DNA of 64,000 bases from Trissonchulus latispiculum (taxonomy: Eukaryota > Nematoda > Enoplea > Enoplida > Ironidae). Position 1 is the first letter of the stretch, and each line of letters starts with the position of its first letter. Both the position numbers and the translations under genes were made by a program. The notes beneath the pieces are model-generated. The model was given only the letters and a program-made list of their open reading frames with translations. It ran no database searches and was not told the DNA's origin. Below are positions 50,201-58,548 of the stretch, piece by piece. The stretch spans positions 1 through 64,000 of the forward strand of contig JASAND010006191.1 of assembly GCA_030248195.1 (NCBI GenBank). Direction: 5' to 3'.

Positions 50201-53200
50201 TGCGAAAACATCCAACACCTTTCCCTCAGAGCTACATGTCTCTACCATTACTCCCATTCCCCCTAAAATGGGGATTTTGGGGGTAGGTGGACTTACCAGT
50301 GACCGTGGTATCCGCAATCAGGCCATGATGGGCGGGCAGCCATTCCAGCTGGCCCTGGGAGGGCATTCGGGACTCCACCACATAGCCCTCGATAGGCCCA
50401 CCGTCCCCATCATAGTCGGGTCGAAGCCAGGCTAGAGTCACTCGATCAACGTCCACATCCACAACCGTCGGCTGGCCGGGCGATGTTGGATAGGCTAGAA
50501 AAAGCAAATAGATAAATAAACTAAATAAATAAAACAGATAAGCACATCGAAAATGTGAAAATATAAACACAAAAACACGGTTGTTGTGCAGCTTTGCTTT
50601 TTTGATGCAATCGACGGAAAAGAAATTTGAGAATTTAGCTGATGTTTGGGCCGCTTGGAAAATATATGTTAGCCGAGCTGGTCATGGGGGGAGGCACTCC
50701 CCCAGTTTCCCGTGCGTGCTGGTATATCACACTAACTAAGGTCCTGGTCTGCCTTCGCGCGCTGGTTACTTGGCGATGTGCCTCCTCTCCCCGTGGCCAG
50801 GTCGGGGTGCTCTCGCTCTTTACGAGCGGGTACCCGGCTGGGCGTGGGGATGAGGTGGGAACCCCACAAAAAAATTGAAAAACTCGACAATGCTGCAATG
50901 CAGATGCTAAGTTAACGAACCTAAGCGAGGCGAAATAACTGTCGAAAGGAGCAAACGGTACCACTGCAGCGACATAATGTTCAGTGCACATTTTACTTGA
51001 AATCGTGGGTTTGGCTTGGTCAACTTACAAACTCTTCAATTTCTAATAATAACTCTCCTATTTTAAGCTTTTCTTTAACAGTAGGGTAAACCAACCCACC
51101 CACGACTAGCTCCCCCCACGAAACCGGTTTAGTGGTCACACAGATATCCCCCAGACATAAGGGTTACCCCCACTTGAATTTGTTCCAAAACACTATAACC
51201 AAACAAGAAAGAAATAAGTTGTAGAAGGTAAAATTTCAAACTTTTAGCCCGAATGTTACCTGGTTTTAAAAGAATGTTTAGCAAGGTCAAGCATTAAATT
51301 TTAAGCTAGATTATGCCATTTATGCACGTATAACCGTCAACAGCAATCTTTGATTTCTAAACATGTTAAGAAAAACATCACCCTCACTAAACCTTGGAGG
51401 GGGAACCTCACGTTTCTCCCTTTTCAGTTTCTTCAGACTTAAGAAAAAAGCCAGCGCAATGTAAGAACGTACGTATAAGACCAATCTCTAACCTAACCCA
51501 GGCTCTAAGGAAAAATCTTCCCTTCTTGACTAAGTATATATACAAATTGCCAAACAGCTGAATTGGAAAATGCCAACACATGCAATGAATAAAAAAATCG
51601 TAGTGAAAAGTAAATCCTTTTCTTAAAAACTCATGCTTTAGTGTCTTACCATAGGATGCAACATAATCATTGTTTAAAGCAGCTTCTGGATAAGTAACTA
51701 CTCCACTAGAGAGGGCTGAAATGCAATGGCAAAGGCAAAAAACGCGATGCAAAAAATGGATAAGTACAGCAGTCGTCGTACACACACAGTGCAACAAGAG
51801 GATAAGTATATACAAAATAAAAAATTTTCAACTGAGCTTATTCAACGGCGGAATTCTGCCCAAGGTCTAAGGAGCTCTCCACCCCTCCCTCTTCGTGGTG
51901 GCAAAAACGTAAAGCTAATTGTAGGGCCGTTTTTAAAACGTTTTAAAATGGTTTTCGAAAACTTCTGCATCCCGCAAATATAAGTAACTAATCAATCACC
52001 CATTATAGTTTTTGATAGAAAGTAAAAAAAGTAGTCCAATTGTATCCATACTTGTTTTGGTAAGCCAAGTCATGCCCCTGAAAAAATTCCCAAGAATAAG
52101 CTAAGGTACAAATACTGATGTTTGATCAGGTTAGGTTTAAACACTGCACAGCACGCAAAAAATCCTTTACAGCTGAATGTTTTCAATTAAAAGATTCATA
52201 TAAGCTGTAAGTTAGTAAATTCCTCAAACTTTCAAAAATAAAGTCGAATTAAACGACAACTTTTAAAGTTCACATTGATTCGAACTCAGGAGCGAATACA
52301 TCCCCCGTCAATTTCAAATCATCTCGCATGAAATAAAGACAAGAAAATAGGACCGAACTACAAGTTCCTAGACAGCAAAAAACCCTGAGATTTTACTCGT
52401 ATAATGCCCATGTATATAAGATCCCACAGCAAGCAGGCAAGACAAATTAGAAGATGATTCAGTAGCTATACATAAGCTAGCATTGGCTAAGTTAGACAAA
52501 AGGGGGTCCCTGGTCTTTTCCGAAAAAATTGGGGGAGGGAAGGTCAAAAGTGAGAGGTCCTAAAGAGGTCCAAAAATGCAGCAAAACTAGCTTCTTTCCT
52601 ACATGATAATGCTATAATTAAGGAAAGCCAAAGATTGCTCAACAATTAAGTTTGAGTGCCAAAATTTAACGATTTTTGACTTTAGACGAAAAGACTTCTT
52701 GCAGATTTTTGCCAAAGATGTTCTGGCATCGCCGCAGATTGTTTTCTAAAAAATATCAATTGTTAGCCTGAATCCGCGCATTTTTGAGAACATTTTGTGT
52801 TTGACGATACAGAATATGCCAAGAAATACTAATTTTTACCTTTATGGCAAAATCCCCCACTACCGGGCATGAGAAAAATACCTAAAAAATACCCTGAACC
52901 AGGGGCGCACCCAAGGGGGGGGGCGGGGGGGGCGGCCGCCCCCCCTGTCAGGTTTCGAAGGTCAGAAAAATTAAGAAGCAGAAAGGAGAAAAAGCAAAAA
53001 AACAAAAATTTTCGCGCCTTCGGCGCGAATTAACTAGTCTTTGGTTGTTTTGAGGATAGCATATGGGGCGGGGTGGGGTGGCTGGTCTTCAATTATTATT
53101 CGGTATACGTATATAGCAAGCAGCGGTTGCTATGCTTTCTGTGCGTACTATGCGTAGTATGCGTTGCTGTTTGTTTCTATTTTGATTTAACATAAACTAA

Positions 53201-56200
53201 AATATTATCTGGTCAAGGCAACATTATGTCTAATCAACTATTCACTTACTTATACATATACCTATTAAACTGCTCAAGGCAAAGAATTCAAAGTTTTGAA
53301 AACAATTTTACTCCGAAATTTAAAATTTTCTTCTACTTATAGGGGGCAGCGCCCCCAGACACCTTGCGTATCTATTTTTCGCCAGCTAGTCATACTCTGA
53401 CACCGCAGTTCGACGAGCATGCAACGTAAAATGAAGCTAAGGTCCGTAACGTTGTTTAAAAATGCAGTAAATCGAAGCTAAAAGCGTTTATAGCTTTATA
53501 CTATATAATTTTTGTAATTTTACGCAGTCGAAATTAAAAATACGCATTCTAAAATAAAAATATATACGCAAAATTTACGCAGGTGCGTTTTTCAAAAAAT
53601 TCATTAAAAACCCCTGATATGCACGCTTTTTTACAAAATACAATTTAAAATGCACACACAAAAGCTTAGTCAAATTTTGCTACTGCTAACCACAACATGG
53701 CTCAAAAAATTTTCAAATAGGTGAAGCTTTTTAAAAAGAGCTCTAGCTTTTAGCTGGGGACTGCCGCCCCCAGACCCCCGCTTCTTCCCAATTTTTCTTA
53801 TCATAGCCACGTTGCTTTGCTTTGTTTAGAGTTTTATTAGTTTGAGTTATATAGTACGTATATACCTTATGTATCCGGTGAAACCAGGGCGTTGGCCAGA
53901 AGACAATTTTAATCCTTTGAAACAACAAAATGTGGTCAAAAAAAATTGTTTTCAGGTGTAAAATGCAAAAAATTCTCAACTTCTGGGGGGCTGCGCCCCC
54001 CAGACCCCCTGCTTTCGCATTTCTGAGAATGATTAATTCTATTTAACTACCTCAACCAATGTAACCAATTACTACATGTTTGTTCTCAAAGCACAAAGAC
54101 ATGTGTAAAAATAACTATAAAAAATTTCAACATTGTTGCCGCCCCCCCCCCTGTCAGAAAACGCTGGGTGCGCCACTGCCCTGAACGATGGTTAGATTGA
54201 GACTAACCGGAATGGTCATAGTGGTCCTGTGACGGCGGATATGCATAGTAGGGTGCCACATGAGCCCCCTCTGTTGTAATGTAGCCTGTCTGAAAGGCCG
54301 TCTCTTCCCCGTACTCCACTGGGACCTGTTCCACAGTTCGCGTCGTAGTGACCTTGGTCATTTTGGTAACCTAGAAAAAGAAGTCGATATATACAATAAA
54401 TACACTATAATATATGCAGTGCATTTGAATAAATAAGCAAACTTTTAGCCACTCAGTTTACCTTTATACGTATGATGCAAAAGAAACAACAAAATGTGTG
54501 CGTCAGCAATAGCCCACCATTCCGCCATGGGTTTCCATTTCACATAACGTGGGGCGAATCCGGAGGAAGAAGCCCACTTTGGGACTGGAGGGGAGACGGC
54601 ACAGGCGCGTTAAACACATCGAAAATGATCAATTTGATGTAAACTTGAACTTCAACCTATGCAGCACGAACTGGGCTTTTTTAGTGAGCCCCCTTTTTTG
54701 GTCCCCCCACTCCCCCCCTCGGCCCCACCCCCACTTTTTTGGGCTTTCCCCCAACTCACTATAAGGTCCCCAGAAAGTGCCAAATTTCAAAGACTTGTGG
54801 TCAAATGTTTTCAAAAATTTTCCGGCCTCGCCGGAATGTTTTTGTCAAAATCATCGATTTTGGTACTCAAAATCAATTTAGGCGCACTTTTAGCATATAT
54901 AAATAGGGATAGTAGCATATGTAATAAAAAGGTTATTTTTACTGCATTTTGGCAATCCTAGGCCACTTTGGATCCCCCCAATGCCCCTTCCTTTTCGCCT
55001 AGAAATAACCCAGACTAAAGCCTGATATTTAGACGAAACGTAGGATAGGTAACCTTTTGAGTGCTGGTTGAATGCTTTTCAATGGCCACCCCTTCAGTGA
55101 AAGGGCGACCGAATTCACTGTGACCATTCTGGACAAAGATGGTCTCTTCAGGCGGTGTGGGATCCATTGAACTCTCGTAGCTGACCACACAGGATGAGCT
55201 TCGCATATCAGGTGGGCCAAGATCTTCCGGTTTCAGATCCCTAAAATATAAAACAAACAAATACATACAAAATAAAATGAAATGTAAAAAATCCTAGTAT
55301 TAAGCTTCAAATGACCAGAATTTAGAAGTCCGTAAATTATTTAGATAGAAACTGAGAAAATTGAAGATTTGACGCTGAAAACATAACTTTACCACACTCT
55401 GGACGCCTGCTAAAAAGTGAGGGAAGGGGTTTTTGTGTAATTTAATTTAGCTATATACACATGAGAAAAAAGAAAATTAACAATAACACAAGAAAACAGA
55501 TATATATATATACCTAGGATCTATCTCCTTCAACTGATCTTCGGCAACGGTTCTAAAAAAATTTAAAATAATATATAATTGAAAAGTTGAAACTACGCGA
55601 ATTATATATATAACAATTAAAAAACTTGAATCTCATAAACTAAGTTTTAGCACAAAACAATTCCTCACAGCGGTTAACGGTGGAAAATTAGCAACCTGCT
55701 TAATAAAACCACAAAATCTAGGAAAAACTAACCAAAACAACAAAAACGGACTGAAGTGACTCATCAAAAAATAATAAAAACGAAGCTTACAGACGTACAA
55801 AACCGCAAAACACACTGCTTAACTCAAACAAATACTACAACTACAACTACGTATGTGAATATGTTCTATAATATTCAAGGCGACAGCAAAACTTAGTGAA
55901 CCTACTAAAGATACGAACGCCATTCAGTCAAAGCAAAAAAACTTCAACGCCGCTTTTTGTTGTTTACTAATGCCTGCTTGATAAGCTTGTAAATATTGGC
56001 GGCAAAGTTTTATTTCATTATCATACAAAACTGTGCGTCTATAAGCGTATGAGCATATTCAAGGTATATATACAAGTAAGCAAACCTACAAATATGTGCA
56101 ATAGCAAGCTAAGCACACCCTAGCTAGCTGGTATAAAGTTATCAATCGTGGTGTAAGAATGCAAACACAATATAGAGACTATACATTGATTCTATTGTAA

Positions 56201-57327
56201 GCTTAATATTTTAATGTATATACTATTTCTGCTTCCACAGTACATACACGCATAGACGCGTACGAATATATCTATCTATATACAGGGATTTCATGAAACA
56301 GGGGCGCATCGCATAGGGACAGTGACTAGCCCCCTCCCAGGAAACCAGACGTAAAAGAAAAATTTAATCGTCCGATTGGAAACTTTTCGCGGCGTTTGAA
56401 ATATAAATACCTAATGCTTTCATAATTTACGCTTTTTTCGATTTTTAAAAATTTCTATAACAATTTCCATAGTGCAGTTACATTTTCAAATATTTTTCAA
56501 CTTCTGGAAGCTTTGCGCCCATGACTCCACAAGCTTTCTTGCTCTCCCTTCGACCCCCCCCTCGAAAAATCTTCCTATGCATTGCGACCACCGCCACGAA
56601 ATGACTCATAATAAAGGCGAGTGCGAAAAAACCCTGTTCACAAAAAAGTTTATCGGACAAGCTACCGAGGGGCATATGCAGAAAATAAACGTAGGTACGT
56701 ACGTACACATACGTATTAAAAGTTGCTGAATCGAATCAGACGTAAGCATGGTGCGCCTGTGCGGTTTATAATCATCATGTATGCACGTACGTAGGTACGT
56801 AAATAAAAGAAACATTTACACTCCGAGTAGACTACATATGTATATATATACGTGTGTATAACACGGACAAGAACTTAACAGAATCAAACCGTGCTGCTCA
56901 GAAAGAATCAACTCGAAAATTAATTGCAAACATCAATCAGAAACTACACACTGTTTACAATCAAAGAAAATTAAAGGTGCGAATAGCATTATATATATAA
57001 ACTTCCAACCGCAGCAGCTGCCTACGCATTATAAATGTGACAAAACTGACACCCGAAGAATGTTTATAAATCAAAAAACCAACGTAAAATGGATAAATCT
57101 AAGGTAAACTTCGCTATATATATCCCCTTAAAATCAGAATGCATATAATCAAAAATCTCATTTAGTTCGCAAAAAGCAAAAAATAACAAAAATTAAGCAA
57201 AAAGAGCATATAAGCGTACGTACCGACAGCTAGTCTCCACCCGCTCAGAGCGATACAGTTCACGCTGAATTGTGGAAGCAATACGCTGCTGTGAGTACAT
57301 TTCGCCTTCTTCCGGAATCGGGTCCAT
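20006..57327 (-). CDS. p120/delta-catenin family protein with four FN3 domains (29 coding exons)
   Basis: Predicted to bind the juxtamembrane part of classical cadherins and regulate adherens junctions, as p120-family catenins do. The hand-built model joins 29 exons with GT-AG borders and consistent phases: 4434 nt, 1477 aa. Residues ~1-186: N-terminal region. FN3 domains ~187-286, 331-427, 481-585 and 595-698, each with a Trp in strand B and a Y-x-F-R-x-x-A-x-N signature. 700-842: Pro/Ser-rich linker. ~842-1330: armadillo repeats with a basic loop at 1067-1115 (KSKKKGKDG), as in p120. The C terminus is DSWV, the PDZ ligand of delta-catenin, ARVCF and p0071. FN3 before Arm matches nematode JAC-1 as I recall it. 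Missed alternative exons cannot be excluded. Confidence 0.9.
20298..20330. repeat. perfect 15-bp-arm palindrome
   Basis: ATTATGTAGGGGCGC and its complement are separated by 3 bp, 77 bp into the last intron of the catenin gene (upstream of its acceptor on the minus strand). A similar GGGGTCGC palindrome lies at about 47632-47656. Confidence 0.7.
20840..21745. repeat. 145-bp satellite array, about six copies, in catenin intron 28
   Basis: The ATATAGTAAATCG mark recurs at about 20972, 21127, 21272, 21418, 21563 and 21707, giving a period near 145 bp. Inner copies are very alike, outer copies diverged. Each inner monomer contains two TGACCACTGGTCA palindromes. Confidence 0.85.
21951..22766. mobile_element. 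foldback DNA element with 183-bp inverted arms
   Basis: The left arm 21951-22133 and right arm 22584-22766 appear to be near-perfect reverse complements, starting ACAAGAAATAAAAATGCTCC. Each arm also contains a small ATGCTCC/GGAGCAT palindrome near its end. The 450-bp centre is AT-rich with no coding capacity. No clear target-site duplication was seen. It lies in catenin intron 28. Confidence 0.85.
23169..23234 (-). CDS. catenin exon 28 (66 nt), tail
   Basis: Encodes [20 protein letters not shown] plus NS. GTTGCAG acceptor, GTAAGT donor, phase 0-0, so skippable without changing frame. Confidence 0.7.
23747..23781 (-). CDS. catenin exon 27 (35 nt), tail
   Basis: Encodes [19 protein letters not shown] acceptor and GTAAGT donor, phase 1 in and 0 out. 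Very short but exact in phase. Confidence 0.7.
25383..25611 (-). CDS. catenin exon 26, end of armadillo domain and tail
   Basis: [20 protein letters not shown] then KESDF, equivalent to the p120 segment ending KSDF, followed by a Ser/Arg/Gly-rich tail. GTACGT donor, phase 1. Confidence 0.9.
26026..27220. mobile_element. inverted-repeat element built of GAGAATTGCTTTAG units
   Basis: Ends are CATTCATTAGCGAGAATTGC and its complement. Both arms (26026-26165 and 27061-27220) are runs of a GAGAATTGCTTTAGT-type unit, on opposite strands. The centre is AT-rich and non-coding. It lies in catenin intron 25. Confidence 0.75.
27472..27704 (-). CDS. catenin exon 25, armadillo repeat 8
   Basis: Begins [12 protein letters not shown] (start of the next repeat), then [20 protein letters not shown] and [15 protein letters not shown]. 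Ends in phase 0 at ASQ. Confidence 0.9.
28082..28232 (-). CDS. catenin exon 24, armadillo repeat 7
   Basis: [20 protein letters not shown] then [16 protein letters not shown], nearly the family consensus. Donor GTTAGA, phase 1 out. Confidence 0.93.
28627..28686. mobile_element. 60-bp MITE-like element with 5-bp duplication
   Basis: Ends CTGGGAT and ATCCAG surround a G-run/C-run hairpin. TTATA flanks both sides (28622-28626 and 28687-28691). A minimal member of the G-rich family also seen at 34.5, 42.5 and 58.2 kb. It lies in catenin intron 23. Confidence 0.6.
28775..28934 (-). CDS. catenin exon 23, armadillo repeat 6
   Basis: [20 protein letters not shown] then [17 protein letters not shown], the strongly conserved [10 protein letters not shown] block of the family. 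Donor GTGCGT, phase 0. Confidence 0.93.
29456..29772. mobile_element. inverted-repeat element in catenin intron 22
   Basis: Left GTGTGACAGCTGGCAG...GCTAACGGCTGAC is mirrored by right GTCAGCCGTTAGC...CTGCCAGTTGTCACAC, with imperfections. A G14 run lies beside the right arm. Confidence 0.65.
29896..29938 (-). CDS. catenin exon 22, basic loop (43 nt)
   Basis: Encodes [14 protein letters not shown], corresponding to the Lys-rich KKGKD segment of p120 that acts in nuclear or membrane targeting in vertebrates. The tiny exon is supported by exact phase fit on both sides. Confidence 0.8.
30151..30251 (-). CDS. catenin exon 21, armadillo insert loop
   Basis: [20 protein letters not shown] then [13 protein letters not shown]: the start of the disordered basic loop between repeats 5 and 6 found in p120 family members. 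TTTTTAG acceptor, GTAGGT donor, phase 2 in and 1 out. Confidence 0.8.
30264..31598. mobile_element. 1.3-kb near-perfect palindromic element
   Basis: Arms of roughly 620 bp surround a loop of about 90 bp near 30890-30980. Ends are TAAAGTCTGACCAAAAAATG and its complement. A TA at each end suggests a Tc1/mariner-type TA target. No ORF of note. It lies in catenin intron 20. Confidence 0.85.
31672..32838. mobile_element. 1.2-kb palindromic element, second copy type
   Basis: Ends are TATAGTACGACCAAAAAATG and its complement, with arms of more than 500 bp. The interior is rich in CCGGAATT-type motifs and contains AAAGTTGTTCAGCTC, also seen in the satellite at 46 and 62 kb. It lies 74 bp from the previous palindrome in the same intron. 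Confidence 0.85.
33139..33300 (-). CDS. catenin exon 20, armadillo repeats 4-5
   Basis: Starts [15 protein letters not shown], then [20 protein letters not shown] and [13 protein letters not shown]. The intron that follows holds two kilobase palindromes. Confidence 0.9.
33955..34263. mobile_element. G-tract MITE, CTGGCTTA ends
   Basis: Left CTGGCTTATTTTCAGG and right AGTAAGCCAG, with G-runs next to each end. It lies in catenin intron 19, ending about 30 bp from exon 19. Duplication not clear. Confidence 0.55.
34297..34439 (-). CDS. catenin exon 19, armadillo repeat 4
   Basis: [14 protein letters not shown] corresponds to the conserved VIIPHSGW-type block of p120 proteins, followed by [13 protein letters not shown]. 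Ends in phase 2. Confidence 0.9.
34545..34925. mobile_element. G-tract MITE with TGTAA duplication
   Basis: Left CTGGTTTTTTCCTAGG, right ACGAAAAAGCCAG, flanked by TGTAA on both sides (34540-34544 and 34926-34930). The interior has several runs of 7-13 G, capable of G-quadruplex formation. It lies in catenin intron 18. Confidence 0.65.
35276..35392 (-). CDS. catenin exon 18, armadillo repeat 3
   Basis: [20 protein letters not shown] then [14 protein letters not shown]. Phase 0-0 and 117 nt long. TCTTTAG acceptor and GTAAGT donor. Confidence 0.9.
35866..35986 (-). CDS. catenin exon 17, armadillo repeat 2
   Basis: [20 protein letters not shown] then [17 protein letters not shown], matching repeat 2 of the p120 family. 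Ends in phase 0 with a GTTTCT donor. Confidence 0.93.
36334..36466 (-). CDS. catenin exon 16, armadillo repeat 1
   Basis: [20 protein letters not shown] and [14 protein letters not shown], the hallmark first repeat of p120/delta-catenins. Ends in phase 2. Confidence 0.93.
37650..37913 (-). CDS. catenin exon 15, linker before the armadillo domain
   Basis: Encodes a disordered Ala/His/Pro/Asp-rich segment ([20 protein letters not shown]) with many acidic Ser/Thr sites. The last symmetrical phase 1-1 exon; donor GTAGGT. Confidence 0.85.
38047..38077. repeat. (ATAC)n microsatellite
   Basis: About seven ATAC repeats in catenin intron 14. Confidence 0.9.
38307..38665. mobile_element. hAT-type MITE with 8-bp duplication
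   Basis: Ends CAGGGTATTTTTTA and TAAAAAATACCCTG. Flanked by exact 8-bp repeats CTCACTAC at 38299-38306 and 38666-38673. G/C-run subterminal regions and no coding capacity. It lies in catenin intron 14. Confidence 0.88.
39738..39893 (-). CDS. catenin exon 14, linker
   Basis: Two frames are open. The phase inherited from exon 13 selects the one reading [19 protein letters not shown] and ending PHYPTRD, a Pro/Ser-rich linker. GTAAGT donor, phase 1-1. Confidence 0.8.
41160..41279 (-). CDS. catenin exon 13, FN3 domain 4, second half
   Basis: [20 protein letters not shown] and [13 protein letters not shown] close the last FN3 domain. TTTTCAG acceptor, GTACGT donor, phase 1-1. Confidence 0.9.
41422..42373. 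mobile_element. inverted-repeat element, TATAGTCAGACCCGGG ends
   Basis: 16-bp perfect terminal inverted repeats at 41422-41437 and 42358-42373; TA or TATA is ambiguous between TIR and target duplication. The AGTCAGACC end resembles those of the palindromes at 30.3 and 31.7 kb. It lies in catenin intron 12. Confidence 0.75.
42510..42772. mobile_element. G-tract MITE with AACAT duplication
   Basis: Left CTGGCTTAATTCTACGGG, right CCTAGAAGTAAGCCCG, flanked by AACAT on both sides. It lies in catenin intron 12, about 100 bp from exon 12. Confidence 0.6.
42869..43075 (-). CDS. catenin exon 12, FN3 domain 4, first half
   Basis: [20 protein letters not shown] and [19 protein letters not shown], with a longer C-C' loop than the other domains. 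Phase 1-1, GTACGT donor. Confidence 0.9.
43972..44109 (-). CDS. catenin exon 11, FN3 domain 3, second half
   Basis: [20 protein letters not shown] followed by EPSEIVQL, ending FN3 domain 3, with a short tail. GCAG acceptor, GTATGC donor, phase 1-1. Confidence 0.9.
44973..45170 (-). CDS. catenin exon 10, FN3 domain 3, first half
   Basis: [20 protein letters not shown] and [12 protein letters not shown]. The DVDVDRVTL block is almost the same as in domain 1, suggesting duplication. Phase 1-1. Confidence 0.9.
46018..46400. repeat. three copies of a ~150-bp repeat in catenin intron 9
   Basis: CAAAAGTTGCTCAGCTCGCT begins copies at about 46024, 46177 and 46324, followed by AGGGCTTTCATTTGG and ACCAAATTTGACCACTTTTG. 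Related to the 149-bp satellite at 62-63.4 kb. Confidence 0.85.
46420..47000. repeat. diverged repeats around a GGCAAAGTGGAA unit
   Basis: Three copies of a block with AAGTGGAAYCAGC, GGGAATGAGCTGGG and CTATAGACAAAGTTTTGAG lie at about 46435, 46769 and 46929. ORFs cross them on both strands but in several frames, so I treat them as repeats within catenin intron 9. Confidence 0.6.
47817..48077 (-). CDS. catenin exon 9, FN3 domain 2, second half, and linker
   Basis: [19 protein letters not shown] is followed by a ~50-residue Pro/Gly/Ser linker ([19 protein letters not shown]). The acceptor is the unusual TTTTAAG, chosen because it keeps the [12 protein letters not shown] core in frame. Phase 1-1. 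Confidence 0.85.
48212..48800. mobile_element. G-tract MITE relative in catenin intron 8
   Basis: Shares GGTACCAAC, AGAAAAAATCGCTCAGAAGGCC and the C/G-run blocks with the element at 58.2 kb, in inverted halves. Ends GGCATATTCTAG and GAATAAGCCTAG are the family terminus. Exact limits uncertain. Confidence 0.6.
49019..49210 (-). CDS. catenin exon 8, FN3 domain 2, first half
   Basis: [20 protein letters not shown] and [14 protein letters not shown] give the first half of an FN3 domain. The donor is the weaker GTCAGT. Phase 1-1. Confidence 0.9.
49692..49922 (-). CDS. catenin exon 7, FN3 domain 1, second half, and linker
   Basis: Contains [20 protein letters not shown] (strands E-F), then a Pro/Ala/Thr-rich linker to PTAARPL. 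Phase 1-1, GTACGT donor. Confidence 0.9.
50297..50494 (-). CDS. catenin exon 6, FN3 domain 1, first half
   Basis: Contains [19 protein letters not shown] and [12 protein letters not shown], the A-C strands of an FN3 fold. TTTTCTAG acceptor, GTAAGT donor, phase 1-1. Confidence 0.9.
51650..51715 (-). CDS. catenin exon 5 (66 nt)
   Basis: A phase 1-1 exon encoding [20 protein letters not shown]. The acceptor is GCATTTCAG and the donor GTAAGA. It is symmetrical and short, hence a good candidate for alternative splicing. Confidence 0.75.
52900..54178. mobile_element. non-autonomous hAT element with 8-bp duplication
   Basis: Ends CAGGGGCGCACCCA and TGGGTGCGCCACTG (one mismatch), flanked by CCCTGAAC at 52892-52899 and 54179-54186. 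Interior is non-coding, with several GGGGGC/GCGCCCCC hairpins followed by CAGACCCCC. It lies in catenin intron 4, 21 bp from the exon 4 boundary after the duplication. Confidence 0.9.
54208..54370 (-). CDS. catenin exon 4, N-terminal region
   Basis: Begins [17 protein letters not shown] and ends in a Tyr-rich stretch ([16 protein letters not shown]), reminiscent of the Tyr-rich N-terminal regulatory regions of p120 proteins. Ends in phase 1; from here through intron 15 every intron is phase 1. Confidence 0.8.
55054..55240 (-). CDS. catenin exon 3, N-terminal region
   Basis: Encodes an acidic, Ser/Pro-rich segment ([19 protein letters not shown], then [11 protein letters not shown]). The acceptor is ATTTTAG and the donor GTTACC, ending in phase 0. 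No domain recognised; phosphorylation-type composition. Confidence 0.8.
55514..55552 (-). CDS. catenin exon 2 (39 nt)
   Basis: A small exon encoding [12 protein letters not shown], with a TTTTTTTTAG acceptor and a GTATAT donor, phase 2 to 2. Its length and phase fit both neighbours exactly, which supports it despite its size. Confidence 0.7.
   Translation of the reverse strand, partial: NRCRRSVEGDRS
57224..57327 (-). CDS. catenin exon 1 (start codon)
   Basis: ATG at 57327-57325, preceded by an AAC context. It encodes [20 protein letters not shown] and on to ETSC, a short, possibly helical N terminus. It ends at a GTACGTACG donor in phase 2. Upstream non-coding exons or trans-splicing cannot be judged. 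Confidence 0.75.
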
Positions 57328-58158
57328 GTTAATTCTTCACAACGTAGGCGTATATATAACAGTTGTAATTACAAGTAAAATATTGCGAAAATTTACAAAA
57401 TTTTCACAAATTTTCAGGGCCCGGTCACCAAAATCTCTACACTAAGCCCAAAAATTAAGTCATATGTAAGTACATCGGGATCTTCATAGTATCCTGGTCG
57501 GCTAAAATTGTGTCATCTTTGACAACACACAACGCTGTTTATGTATTTTCGTATATTCGATGCCAATAAATAAATAGAGAAATGAAAAATATAGATCATA
57601 TTTTCATGAATAAATCAGTATAATCTGCTTTGAATGATAACCGTAGGAACTAAGTTGTATATACATAAGGAGTACATAAATCCGGTATATCCATTGTTAA
57701 CATTGTGTATACATCACAGTTTTCTTACCGTATCCTGTAGATGGAAGCATTAACAAAGCAAAAGCGCAACAATTAATTGAGTATGTATATACGTATATAG
57801 CATAATATTAAATGGTTAATTAAATAAACTATATATATAATTAATACATACGTATATTTTCCCAGAAAAATCCCTCCATATATATAAGTCATTGCCTTCC
57901 CACTTTTGCAGAAATGAAGTTGAAAGTTAAGACAAACTACGGCAGACTGAAATGTATGTACCTACATTTACCCTGCTTACAAAATTAAAGAAAGAAAGAA
58001 ATTAAATTAATTATGACAGTAGTGCGTGACATTGCAATCTGATGTTCACGGTACCGTAGAGAGACCATAGAGCACTCGCCTTCTTAGTAAATAGTACCCC
58101 CCCCCGCCGCCGCCAGCAGTGTGTGTGCCTTTTTGCGCATGCATACAGAACATTTTAC
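57328..58158. other. 5' flank of the catenin gene, no other gene seen
   Basis: AT-rich DNA with short TATATA stretches. No promoter element could be assigned; the transcription start is unknown. Confidence 0.4.
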
Positions 58159-58548
58159 CTGGGCTTATTCTAGGGAATTTTTCTTGGGGGGGGGGCTCTT
58201 TGGGGGGGCCCCCTCGGGGGGCGAGTCATTCTTGGGGGGGGGCGAAAATTTTTCAAAGATTTTCTAAAAACATGCTAAAAATAGCGCTGTTTTTATAGTA
58301 ATCCTCAAAAAAGTTCATTTTTAGTGCAAACATAGCGCTTAAATAGGCAAAAATCGACTAAAAACCTCCGGCGCGGCCGGAAAATTTTTGAAAATTTGGC
58401 CTTCTGAGCGATTTTTTCAGGGCAAAAGTTGGTACCAAAAGGGGCACTCACTTTTTTGGGGGGGGCGATTTTGGGGGGGGGGGACGATTTTGGGGGGGGA
58501 AGGGTGTTTAGGGGGGGCCCACTCCCACCCCCACTAGAATAAGCCCAG
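58159..58548. mobile_element. G-tract MITE with perfect 15-bp ends
   Basis: Ends CTGGGCTTATTCTAG and its exact complement, flanked by TTTTAC on both sides (58153-58158 and 58549-58554). Long G-runs lie inside both ends. Best-preserved member of the family. Confidence 0.8.

Noticed and set aside
51408..51815. 135-aa minus-strand ORF
   Set aside because: It only contains catenin exon 5 plus read-through into flanking introns.
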